Source of the DNA: Polytrichum commune
Taxonomy: Eukaryota > Streptophyta > Polytrichopsida > Polytrichales > Polytrichaceae
Direction of reading: 5' to 3'
Assembly: GCA_950295325.1 (NCBI GenBank)
Contig: OX485805.1
Location: forward strand, 50,800,758-50,864,757
DNA length: 64,000 nt
Below the pieces are notes generated by a model. It was not told the origin of the DNA. It made no database searches and saw only the letters and a list, made by a program, of their open reading frames with translations. Shown in pieces: positions 55,096 through 64,000 of this stretch (position 1 is its first letter; each line of letters begins with the position of its first letter). Both the position numbers and the translations under genes were made by a program.

Positions 55096-55995
55096 GCACC
55101 ATTGCCATAAAATTTGGGGAATCCATAATTATCAGTTCAACTGGATTATTTTCGTTCATTTGCTTCTTTCAGGATGTCAAGTAATTCCATCATTTCCATG
55201 AAGCTTGAGGAATCCATATCTAGCACCTCAACTGGATTAGTTTTGTCCAGTATTCCTTCACTTGCTTCTTCTTGGACGTCAGACAATTGCGTCATCCTCA
55301 TGAAACTTGAGCAATCCATCTCGGGTAGCGCAGCATTATTATTTTCGTCCAGTATTTGTTTGTTTGCCTCTACCGGAACGTCAAGTGATTCCATCATTTC
55401 CATGAGCTTGAGGAATTCATACCTAACACCTCAACTTGATTTATTTTGTCCAGTATTTCTCACTTGCTTCTTTTGGGACGTCAGGCAATTGCATCAATCC
55501 CATAAAACTTGAGCAGTCCATCTCTGGCACCTCAGCCCATTTGATTCCCTCCAGTAATTGCTAATTTATCTCTTCCGCAATGTCAAGTAATTCCATCATT
55601 TCCATGAAACTTGGGGAATCGATATTTAGCAGTTGCTCCACTAGATTACTTTTGTCCAATATTTGTTCACTTCCCTCTTTCAAAACGCCAGGTGATGGCA
55701 TCCTTGGGATGAAACTTGCGCAATAACTGTCTGGCAGCTTCGTTCGATTGATTTCATCACGAACTCGTTTCCTTATCTCTTGCGGAACTTCAGGTGATTG
55801 TGTCATTGCCGTAACACTTTGAGAGTCCATATATAGTAGTTCAGTCCGATTGATTTTGTCCCAAAAACATTCAGCTCTCTCTTCTGGAACCTCAAGTAAT
55901 TCCGATCATTCCGTCAAACTCGGGGAATCGGCATTTGGTACCAATTTTGTCCAACAATTTTCTGGTTGGCTCTTCCAGAACATCAACAACTTGTG
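55096..55995 (-). pseudogene. About nine tandem 34-residue (102-bp) repeats, decayed coding sequence
   Basis: Read on the minus strand, units of 102 bases encode a repeat of the type LDMDSSSFMEMMELLDILKE followed by EAN..ILDK.N..E. Two intact units in a row (55403-55200) are exactly 34 residues each. One unit has lost two bases (about 55,384-55,483) and one has gained three (about 55,584-55,688), so the frame shifts, and stop codons occur in others. The repeat is amphipathic and acidic. I do not know this repeat family. It lies directly downstream of the Dof-like fingers on the same strand, and they probably formed one gene. Confidence 0.6.
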
Positions 55996-56021
55996 CCCCA
56001 ATGCTTTCTCTTCGGACTTAG

Positions 56022-56137
56022 CCGTCCTCCATTTGTGAAACACGTATTGCAGGCTCCACATTTGTAACATTGTTGTCTCACATTACCATCATTGAAATAC
56101 AAGAACTTGGAAGTTCTGAATTTCCTGCAACGGGGGG
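56022..56137 (-). pseudogene. Dof-like zinc finger 2
   Basis: The minus strand reads PRCRKFRTSKFLYFNDGNVR, then QQCYKCGACNTCFTNGGRL. This aligns with the Dof consensus: CPRC, (T)KFCYYNN, Q, C..C, RYWT, GG. The first Cys of the finger is lost or shifted at a run of Cs (56131-56137). Dof proteins are plant DNA-binding factors that recognise AAAG. The WT of the consensus is FT here. A frameshift separates it from finger 1. Confidence 0.5.
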
Positions 56138-56224
56138 TCAGACATGATAAAGTTGCAATATTTGGGAGTAGTTATGGGAATGCAACCGCAATCTTCGTGC
56201 AGCCTTGACAATTAATGTTTCGTC

Positions 56225-56331
56225 CTTCAGGAGGCGGGATCGTGAGTGAAATATTTGTTGCATCCCAAGCACTTGTATTTGGGTTACTTGATAAACTTAT
56301 ACTCCACATCGGTGGAGCTGCAATACATGCA
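56225..56331 (-). pseudogene. Dof-like zinc finger 1
   Basis: The minus strand reads CMYCSSTDVEYKFIK, a TAA in place of a likely CAA (Gln), then PKYKCLGCNKYFTH. The Q-P-K/R-Y-x-C-x-x-C-x-K/R-Y-F/W-T pattern is that of Dof fingers. About five residues are missing between the two Cys pairs (16 instead of 21). Basic residues precede it (KMRRPKRTVEPP). With finger 2, 200 bases away on the same strand, the ancestral protein carried two Dof-like fingers, which is unusual. Confidence 0.5.
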
Positions 56332-56710
56332 TGTCTTGGTGACACCCACATACATGGGAGGTTCCACAGTTCTTTTGGGCCTCCTCATTTTCGTGCAAAT
56401 GATTATATGTTCCTCTCGCGGACTAAGAATTTATATGTGAGATTCAGAGGTACTACTGAACTCATTTGCCAAATTACAGGCTCCGGGAGGCTCGGTCACT
56501 ACGGAAAAAGAAAATAATATGGAATGTTGATAGAATAGCGTTGGGCAATCAAGTTGCACATAATATTGATCAGTGTAGAAATTTGTAACAGCTACTCCAC
56601 TCCCAGTTGTTTAACAACTGAAATGGCGTCGATCTAAATTCAGAAGTTGTTCCCCACACCCTCTACACTGTAATTTGCAAATGAGGACTTCGGCTGCTCT
56701 CTATCATTTA

Positions 56711-57282
56711 GGGCCACTTCACACACAAGGCTGAAGGCCCTTGACCATGGCAATGTAAGAGCTCTCATTGGTCGAAAAGGCGGAGACCGTCCAAGTTCAC
56801 TTCACACTAGGAGGTGAAGGTCTAAAGGTCCAAAGAAAAGTTTGTGGATGAAAAGTCTACATGGAGTCCTACATGGCTGGTTGTGGATAAGGGTGCATGG
56901 TCTACCGGAATTTGCGTCAAACCCACCTCCAAGAGGTGGGTTTGACGCAAATTCCGGGAGACCATGACTTTTTTAATTTCCAGCACAACAGATTTCAGGA
57001 CAAACTGCATGGCATATTCCAAAACAGACAAACACCACCAAGTAATCATCTTAAATTGATAAACTTGGAGACATATTATATTAAACCAAATCCTCCCCTC
57101 TTTTCCGCCAAAAAAATATGCAATGATCCCGCAACATGGTTCATTCTCACTTCACACTATGCTTGAGGGCCCAAGACTACATAAAATGGCTTTCCCAACA
57201 CCCATGGTACGGCCTTTGGATGAGAGTCAAGGGCCCTCACCATTACAAGGTCACGGCTCTTGGCTCATGTGTGAAGTGACCC
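56711..57282. mobile_element. 572-bp Tourist-like (PIF/Harbinger) MITE with TTA duplication
   Basis: The ends GGGCCACTTCACACACAAGG and the inverted GTGTGAAGTGACCC match over about 20 bases. The flanks are TTA (56708-56710) and TTA (57283-57285), the 3-bp TWA duplication of PIF/Harbinger elements. The related locus at 44,144 lacks the insert. No transposase. Inside is a perfect-looking hairpin (56896-56966). Confidence 0.88.
56896..56966. repeat. 71-bp hairpin with 34-bp arms inside the MITE
   Basis: The left arm (56896-56929) and right arm (56933-56966) are complementary at 33 of 34 positions with a 3-base loop. The arm includes GGAATTTGCGTCAAACCCAC. Transcribed on either strand it would fold into a long stem similar to a small-RNA precursor. 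Confidence 0.8.
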
Positions 57283-58020
57283 TTAGGAACATAGATAAGC
57301 AGATATAAACAGATTGCGAGGGTGAGAACGAGAGAGCGAGAATGGTTTTTCTCTCGTTGACAAGCAGCTTACTTATGTGGGTATAATTAGGGTTGACTCG
57401 GCAATTCATTCTAGAAGCATCAAAAGACGTGGTTTTCATCCATTTAGTAAGCATTAGTGAATGATTATCGTAAAACTCGTATTCATCCAACCCAATCACT
57501 AACAAGAATTCCTTGACAAGCACTCAAACGACAAGTGTCACGACGTAATTGGTTATGGGTTCATATTATAGATGTCGCCATTGTGGGTGCTATATATGGG
57601 GGAAGACAATATGTGGGTTTATGGGATGGATTTAAAAGAGATTGAACATAACCTTCACCTTCAACTCATATTACTTTTGCAATTCTCAACTTTGATTCTG
57701 CCACCTTAAGTATGTATAGTAGAGGCACCTATTCCCAATCAGGACCCCATCAACAATCCATAGGGTACTGGAATTTCGATTGGACTGGGATTGAATTTTG
57801 ATTAGGTTGAACCAAATTTCAATTAGGTCGGGAACCAATAGTGCCATGACACATGTCCTGGTTTTGAGTGTCAAAGTGAGGAGGAATGAGTAGTGAAAAT
57901 GAGTAGTTATGATAGACTCTAGACATTGATAATATGTTTGAGCCAACTTTGGGCTTCGAAAATTCAAAATAATTTCAGTTTAAGAAATAATTAAAAAAAA
58001 AATTGCAGTCCTCTTTCTTT

Positions 58021-60410
58021 TTATCTACCTATACATGAAAAATTTGCACCGCCTTATATTTCTCAAGATTTGGCACAAAATTTCTTAAGTGGTTTGTTAT
58101 GGTAGCCTCTAATCTATTGCCCTCAATTCGTATGCAACAACCACTTGTATGGTCATCACCTTTAACCCCTAAATGCTCAAGCCTTCACACTCTATTTTCA
58201 AGCGTTTCTTGCACCAATGCTAAAAATGTCTATTATGTAGAAAAATAGAATTTGCTCTCTTGAAATCCAACCATATGGATGTGAACTAGACTACCATGTT
58301 TTTTTCTTGTGAAAATGTTGAGTCAATTGGACCAAATTGCTAGGTCAATTTGACATATGAACATGGCCTTCATCCGGGGGGTTGCTAGAAAAAACTTTGA
58401 AATTTTTAGTTTCATGACCATTTTGGTCATGCCACAGTTTTAGAAAGTTGGAAAATTTCCCATAATATATTATGTGGATGACAAATAAGCTGCTCCAAAA
58501 CATTGGGTTTATCTTAGCAAATTTAGATCAAATCCATCACCCTCAAAGTTGGAGGGTCACATGAGGTCATTTTTGGGAGATTTCTCTTTTTCATGAAACA
58601 AGCAACATGTGCACTAATGTTTTTCCGAATCCATATGGTCAAGTTGGGCACAACTGTCACCTTGTCCTAATGGAAAAAATACCCCACCCAAATCGGGCAT
58701 CGTATGTGAAAGATATTGGCTCCTAAATTTGGCTCCTACATATGGGTAGCTCATGGAACCACCTCCCAAAACAAGCAAATGCCAACTTAACAAAGAAATC
58801 CTACATGCTTAAAGTATAATGTTTTCATATGTTAAGTTGGCCCACATGGTAGTGGGCATCACCCTACAAAAGCAAGTTTGAACAAAGAACATTCTATATC
58901 GGTTCATTGAAGGCATATGAGACGGATCGTTCTCAATTTGTTGGTTAAAATTTGAGATATGGTGTTTCTAAGGGAGACTTCTTCTCTGAGAGAGCATGCA
59001 ATAATTTATTCGAAGATGTGATCCAATTGGTAATTAATTATGTTAGATAATGTTGATAGAACTGGCTTGCAAAAGATGTGTGGATGCACACTTAAAGATT
59101 AGAAGGGCAATGGACATGGATTATATACAACTAGGAAGTGAAGTGGTACTAACTATTGTTAGACCAAATGCAAAGGAGGTTGAATGGATGGTGACTAATG
59201 AAGGAGCTAACTAATCCTATGACTAAGGGTGAGTTTTCATGTAGGCCACTTGCCCATCATATTCTAGTGTGAATAAGGACAAACCTATCTAAATGTAGAG
59301 GGAATCTGGCAGGGTAGGGTTCGTATGTGCCAACTACACTAAATATGATATTTAGTGTCACTATGGTCACTACTCGGATGACACTTCTAATGAATAAGTG
59401 AACAAATATTGTCATGGATGATGGGTGAGTTCATTCATTTGCCAAAACCTTGCCTTCTCTTGTCAGCAACTTGTGATGAAATATTGTTATGGATGATTGA
59501 AATTCAGATGAAAAATCACTTGGTAAGTGATAGTAATTGCAATACTTTGAATCCATAATCCCCCAATTATTTTACAAGGAATGATAAATAACGTTGGGTT
59601 AAGATTTAGTGTTGATGACACTATACCGCTATTTACAATTGGTATTGAGCAAGACAATTAGAATTAGTGACACCAAATATCATATTTGGTGTAGCTACTC
59701 CCAGTTTCTCAAATCTGGGCCCACCTACTAACCTCTTCCTCCCGGTTACCAAGGATGGAGCACTTTTATCGTATATCAAATCAGCCTTTGGCTCCATCTC
59801 TCTAATGCTCGCCATACTTAGATGACTTAATATGTATGCCTTCATACTTGGATTTGGCGCACACTTGGAATTGCTTTTGTAGAAAAGTGTGATCACAAAG
59901 GATTTAGCTGTTGAAGATATTTGCCAAAGATATTTGCCAACTTGTAGAGAGCAAAGAATAGGTTGTGATGTTTGCACATAGATTGTGTGTAATTAAGTTT
60001 TGCACCATACTATAGCTTTACAGAGAAATCAATTGTTGTATGGTCAAGTACTAAATACCCAACATGCTAATGAAAATGTCGATGCACATGAGTTTATTCC
60101 CATATGATTTTATTCACATGCAAATTGTGCAACATATTGAATCAACACCATAGAAAAAATAAAAGATGGAAAATTTATTGCCAAATGATGCCACATGTCA
60201 TCATGTGACTGGTTGGAACATCTTAAAAGATGCCATGGTAATTGAATTTAGAAATAGACATGCCCAATCGGACCTATATATCTAATATTTGGGTTTTGGT
60301 AGTGAATTCAAGCTCCCAAGATGAAGCTCAAATGCATAGTGAACAAGTGAATAACTTAAGAGGCTTTCCCGCCAATGAGAGGGGTCCTTTCTTCAAGCTC
60401 TCAACTCCTG
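58021..60410. other. AT-rich intergenic DNA upstream of EMG1
   Basis: No gene, RNA or repeat array recognised over 2.4 kb. Open frames (59977-59633 minus, 60242-60580 plus) have no domain. Confidence 0.4.
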
Positions 60411-60419
60411 TATGTGGAA

Positions 60420-60802
60420 TTGGGCCGAACTTAACATTAATATCCACCTCTGGTTCAATCTCCAAAACCCTAAACCCTGACGCCTTCGTCTCTGGAAACC
60501 AAGCTTTGTTTTTGGCCCGTTTCTCATCTTCACATCCGCCGCTACGTCACGAAGCTCGCATCGAGATCCACAACCCTTGAAACGAAACTAAGCATAATTT
60601 ATCAATCTCGTTGATATCTCACGAGCCCGTGGTGGCGGTTGTCGATTCTTTTGAAAACTTTGGGTTTAAGTTTGTTTTTGGTTGTGGGAGGCTGCGAAAT
60701 CTCGGACCACACTTCGAGATTCACGATCCTTTAGACAGGGAGTGTAGGGTTTAGGGTTTTAGGGTTTGGGGTTTCCTGCGGTTGTAGGAGGGAGGTTTGG
60801 CC
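60420..60802 (+). promoter_or_regulatory. EMG1 promoter and 5' leader with telo-boxes and site II-like motifs
   Basis: Telo-box motifs AAACCCTAAACCCT (60465-60478) and AGGGTTTAGGGTTTTAGGGT (from 60746) bracket the region, and TGGGCC (60421-60426) and TTGGCCCG (about 60,511) match plant site II elements (TGGGCY). This pair of motifs is known to mark promoters of plant ribosome-biogenesis and translation genes, which fits the product of the next gene. The second telo-box is about 36 bases before the ATG, so it may be in the leader. Confidence 0.65.
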
Positions 60803-61540
60803 ATGGGAGGCATGGAGGAGCGAGAGGAGGACAATATGGCAGAAGAAGAGGTTACGGCTGAGGCCGAGACGAGCACGGTGCCCGTAGCGGGGCCGAGTGC
60901 TTCTGTGACCGAAGGTGCAGTGATGTTTGTGCTGGAAAAAGCATCATTGGAGGTTGCCAAAGTGGGGAAGAATTACCAGCTGTTGAATTGCGATGACCAT
61001 GCGAATTTCCTGCGGAAGCATAAGAGGGACCCCGCGCACTACCGGCCCGATATCTTGCACCAGGCGTTATTAGCAATTCTGGATAGCCCACTGAACAAGG
61101 CAGGGAGGTTGAAAGGCCTGTATGTGCACACTGAGAAGAATGTTCTTATCCAGATAAACCCTCACATTAGGATACCTCGAACGTTCAAGCGGTTCTGCGG
61201 TCTGATGGTGCAGTTGCTCCAGAAGCTTACTATTCGAGCAAGCAATGGACCTGAGAAGCTGATGAAGGTTGTGAAGCAACCTGTCACAAGGCATCTTCCG
61301 CCCGGTGCCCGGAGGATAGGCATGTCTTACAGTGCACCCAAAGTTGTGCAACTGCAAGAGTATGTGACCGGGGCGAACAGCAGTAGCACTCTCGTGTTTG
61401 TGGTTGGTGCTATGTCGCATGGGAAGATTGAGGTTGACTACATAGACGACCTTGTTGCTGTATCGGAGTATCCTCTCAGCGCTATGTGGTGCATTGCGCG
61501 TATCTGCAACTCGCTGGAAACGCAATGGCGCATTTTATGA
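60803..61540 (+). CDS. EMG1: Ribosomal RNA small-subunit pseudouridine N1-methyltransferase EMG1/NEP1
   Basis: A single uninterrupted exon of 245 codons. The start is ATG 60803 in the good context GGCCATGGGA. EMG1 methylates a pseudouridine in the small-subunit rRNA (the hypermodified position of 18S) and is needed for 40S assembly in the nucleolus. An acidic N-terminal ~38 residues precede the SPOUT-fold enzyme. Diagnostic stretches are YQLLNCDDHANFLRKHKRDP (58-77), YRPDILHQALLAILDSPLNK (80-99), RIPRTFKRFCGLMVQLLQKL (123-142), the cofactor-pocket loop FVVGAMSHGK (199-208) and YPLSAMWCIARICNSLE (223-239). Length and order match eukaryotic EMG1 with nothing missing. It has no introns here. Decayed copies of its last exon part follow downstream. 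Confidence 0.95.
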   Translation: MGGMEEREEDNMAEEEVTAEAETSTVPVAGPSASVTEGAVMFVLEKASLEVAKVGKNYQLLNCDDHANFLRKHKRDPAHYRPDILHQALLAILDSPLNKAGRLKGLYVHTEKNVLIQINPHIRIPRTFKRFCGLMVQLLQKLTIRASNGPEKLMKVVKQPVTRHLPPGARRIGMSYSAPKVVQLQEYVTGANSSSTLVFVVGAMSHGKIEVDYIDDLVAVSEYPLSAMWCIARICNSLETQWRIL

Positions 61541-61859
61541 CCCAGGTGCGTCTGTCAAGATGATGGGAAACGGAAATTAGAAGTAGTATTAGAAATTAGC
61601 ATGTTTAGGTGTAGTTAAAGGCTGATAATTTGCAGTTTAGGGTTTGGCAGAGTACTCTTAGCACTGCTTGATATGCAGGATCAACCTTGTCTTGTGTGTT
61701 TGGAAGAAGAAACTAAGAATGCTGTACATCGACATTTTGTAGCAGAGATGATTACAGTAGTCCTCCAATCTACCATGTTGTCAAGCAGGTTGAACAAATG
61801 ATTGTGTGATGTTTTCTCAGTACTGGTAAGGAGCGTTGAAATTGTTTTTCAATACCAGA

Positions 61860-63190
61860 TGTGGTCATATGTGTCACTGCTCATGAGGCGCGATGTCGCA
61901 TGAGAAGATCAAGGTTGACTACATAGATGACCTTGCTGTTGTGTCGAAGTATCCTCTAAGCCTTCTGTTGTGCACTGCGCGTATCTGCAACTCGCTAGAA
62001 ATGCAACGGCGCAGTTTATGACATGGCTGCGTCTGTCGAGATTATTGCAAACGGAAATTTCGTTTCAGGATGTTGAGCTGTAGTTCGGTTGCAGTTTAGG
62101 AGTTGGCAGTCTACACACTGATAAAATTGCAGGACCAACGTTGTCTTGTGTTTGTAATAAGGAATCAATATTCTTTATATTGAATCTTTGTAGCAGAGAT
62201 AATTGCTCTAGTCCTCCAGTCCACCATGTTGCCAAGCAGGTCGAATGAACCATTATGTGACTTATTCTCGGGGCCATCAGATTACTGGTAAATAGCACCG
62301 AAGTTTTTATTTAATACCAGACGAGCTCAAATGTATCACTGCGTATAAGGCGTGATTGCATGCAAAGATTGAGGTTGACTGCATAGAGCTGTGTCAGAGT
62401 ATCCTCTCAGCTCTATGTGGTGCATTATGTGTATCTGCAACTCCGTGGAAACGCGATGGCCCATTTCATGACATGGCTGTATCTGTGAAGATGATGGCAA
62501 ACGGAAGTCAGGGTTGACGATGGTGGTGGAATGCTCATGTACTGGGTATGGAGTCTTTTGTGAAAACATCAATGAACTTCAGATGTTTAAGGCGTAGTTC
62601 GAAGTGGCACTCTGAAGTTTACCCCAGAGCGTAGAGCAGCGTACTCTCAACACTCCTAAACTTGCAGGATCAACCTTGTCTTGTGCGCTTGTAAGAAGAA
62701 ACTAAGAATGCTGCATAGGTATCAATTTTTGGAGCATAGTTGATTACAGCAATTCAAGAAAATGGAGAATATCAATACATGATATATTCTTGGGGTCATC
62801 AGATCACTGGTAAAGACCACCCAAGTTGTTTTTTGTGCTCAGTTGTATCGCTGCTCATTGTCAAAGATGCCTCTCAGGTGTCCAGGACAAACAGGTTTCT
62901 GATTTGAAGTTGTGCAATTTGTGTTCGAGTATCCTCTCAGTGCAATGGTGCTTTTTATGACAGAGGTGCATCTGTCAAGCTGATAGCAAATGGAATTTAG
63001 GTGATAGGATGTTGAGGTAAGATTGGACCGGTAGTTTGTAGTTTAGAGGTTAGCAGTGTACTCTTGGCACTCATCAAAACTGTAGGATCAACCTAGTTTT
63101 TGTTTTTGCAAGAAATAAACTATAAATGCTGTATATTGGGTTTTTGTAGCAGAGATGATTACAATAGGCCTTCAGTGCACTTGTTGCCAA
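61860..63190 (+). repeat. Three decaying tandem copies of the EMG1 3' end and 3' flank
   Basis: Segments starting at about 61,870, 62,330 and 62,850 repeat the last ~130 coding bases of EMG1 (GATTGAGGTTGACT.CATAGA, GAGTATCCTCTCAG, CGTATCTGCAACTC) and its 3' flank (GCAAACGGAA, CTTAGCACT-like, AGGATCAACCTTGTCTTGTG, GTAGCAGAGATGATTAC, TTGCCAAGCAGGTTGAA). The first copy is the gene itself (61,411 onwards). Divergence grows with distance, and none retains a usable frame. Unit length is about 450-500 bp. Confidence 0.85.
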
Positions 63191-63297
63191 GAAGGTTGAA
63201 CAAATCCTTATGCAACATAATCTATATCACTGCTTATCATCAAAGATGCCTCTCAGATGTTCAGGACCAACGGCTATTCAATTTCAGTTTGCGCAAT

Positions 63298-63798
63298 TTA
63301 CTGGGAAATTGTGAAAGATTGTTGTGAAGATGCACTGCCACAATCTTGTGAGTGATGAAGAAATGTGGTACAGTTGGAAGGCAGAATGGCAGGGGCAAAT
63401 CTGGAAAGTTGAGACTGGACCTGAAAAATCAGTAGCTCATCTAAGTCTGCATGGAAGGTAATGATCTTTAGCTCTTTTCTATCAGGGTTTGAAGCTCTCC
63501 CAACAACATGGCCGAGTACTTTGAAATGCACATCAATGGGTTGGCAATTACAATTGCTGTGGTATGTGCCCCGCTGAGTAGGAAGGTTTTGTAGGCACCT
63601 CTCTGGACCATCACCTTGTGGATGTGGTTCATTCACATTGCTCAACTTCTCTCTTTCAGAGATCAGCACAGCATAATTGATCATTGCTAAGGCTGCTCTG
63701 GAAATGAAGGGAAAACTTCTGTTCTCATGGAGTTGGACAAGGTGACCCAATTTATGTGCCGATGAACTCACTGGGTTAGCGATTTGAGATGGATTCAA
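63298..63798 (-). CDS. Hypothetical ORF, 166 codons
   Basis: A minus-strand frame starts at ATG 63798 and ends 63298 next to the last EMG1-derived repeat. It has ordinary amino-acid composition with several Cys (for example CLQNLPTQRGTYHSNCNCQP) but no domain that I recognise. It could be an exon of a gene extending to the right of the window or a chance frame. Confidence 0.3.
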   Translation of the reverse strand: MNPSQIANPVSSSAHKLGHLVQLHENRSFPFISRAALAMINYAVLISEREKLSNVNEPHPQGDGPERCLQNLPTQRGTYHSNCNCQPIDVHFKVLGHVVGRASNPDRKELKIITFHADLDELLIFQVQSQLSRFAPAILPSNCTTFLHHSQDCGSASSQQSFTISQ

Positions 63799-63890
63799 AA
63801 ACCATGGAACTCATAATGCTTAAATCATCATCTCAATCTCTTGCGAAAATTCAAAGTTAGAATATTTCAAAACTTATAGTGGTAATTATG

Positions 63891-63907
63891 GGGGGGGGGG
63901 GGGGGGG
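63891..63907 (+). repeat. Poly-G run
   Basis: An uninterrupted run of about 17 G residues. Length may be inaccurate in an assembly. Confidence 0.85.
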
Positions 63908-64000
63908 GCAGACGGGTCACGGGTACACAAAGTGGACAAGATATTCATTTCTTCAAATGGATGGGTTTACAAGTTTGAGCACTCACCAAAGCAGGGCATA

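Larger units (their letters stand above)
56530..58020 (+). repeat. Dispersed ~1-kb repeat, copy 2, containing a MITE
   Basis: Matches 43975-44940 in the same order and orientation once the 572-bp MITE is removed (left part 56530-56710, right part 57283-58020). Both copies sit beside sequence of the 34-residue-repeat/Dof gene, so a larger old duplication may be involved. Confidence 0.85.

Overview
This window is nuclear DNA from a streptophyte, most likely a seedless land plant such as a moss, liverwort, fern or lycophyte. The evidence is U2 snRNA genes of plant type with an upstream sequence element (USE) near -71, a complete EMG1/NEP1 gene under telo-box motifs, GT-AG introns, Dof-like zinc fingers, and heavy TE load including a Gag-like ORF family I associate with bryophytes. 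I cannot name the species. No bacterial operons, CRISPR, rRNA or tRNA genes were seen.

Left part (1-9 kb). The most unusual object is a minus-strand retroelement polyprotein (6881 down to 146). It carries Gag, a CCHC zinc knuckle, a retroviral-type aspartic protease and a complete C5-cytosine DNA methyltransferase domain with all main motifs. It is a relic with two in-frame stops, and a 2,975-bp solo LTR (176-3150, target duplication GACAA) has landed in its last codons. A second in-frame ORF starts at 124 and leaves the window, so any reverse transcriptase would lie to the left. A second solo LTR of the same family sits in opposite orientation at 32492-35444 (target duplication CAACG). The two look like giant inverted repeats but are independent insertions.

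9-24 kb. An eight-exon minus-strand gene (15601 to 9190, about 770 codons, two premature stops) can be assembled with consistent GT-AG sites and phases. Its two long introns (1 and 7) are filled with the same ~118-bp tandem repeat. To its right are a 907-bp tandem duplication and a Mutator-like transposase pseudogene with one intron, two stops and one frameshift.

24-43 kb. This is a graveyard of nested elements: a CACTA-type transposase relic holding a CACTA MITE (duplication TAG), a 690-aa coiled-coil capsid-like ORF, the second solo LTR, a 1,327-bp foldback element (9-bp duplication AAGTTCTTC), a 3,319-bp element with 248-bp inverted termini carrying a truncated relative of the 690-aa ORF, and an internally deleted Ty3/gypsy element (LTR, tRNA-Met primer site, integrase C-terminus).

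43-64 kb. This is more host-like and lower in TE density: four U2 snRNA genes on the plus strand, a degenerate minus-strand gene with two Dof-like fingers followed by about nine 34-residue repeats, a dispersed ~1-kb repeat present twice (one copy holding a 572-bp Tourist-like MITE), and the intact EMG1 gene followed by three decaying tandem copies of its own 3' end.

All coordinates come from reading the sequence by hand. No database search or structure prediction was run.
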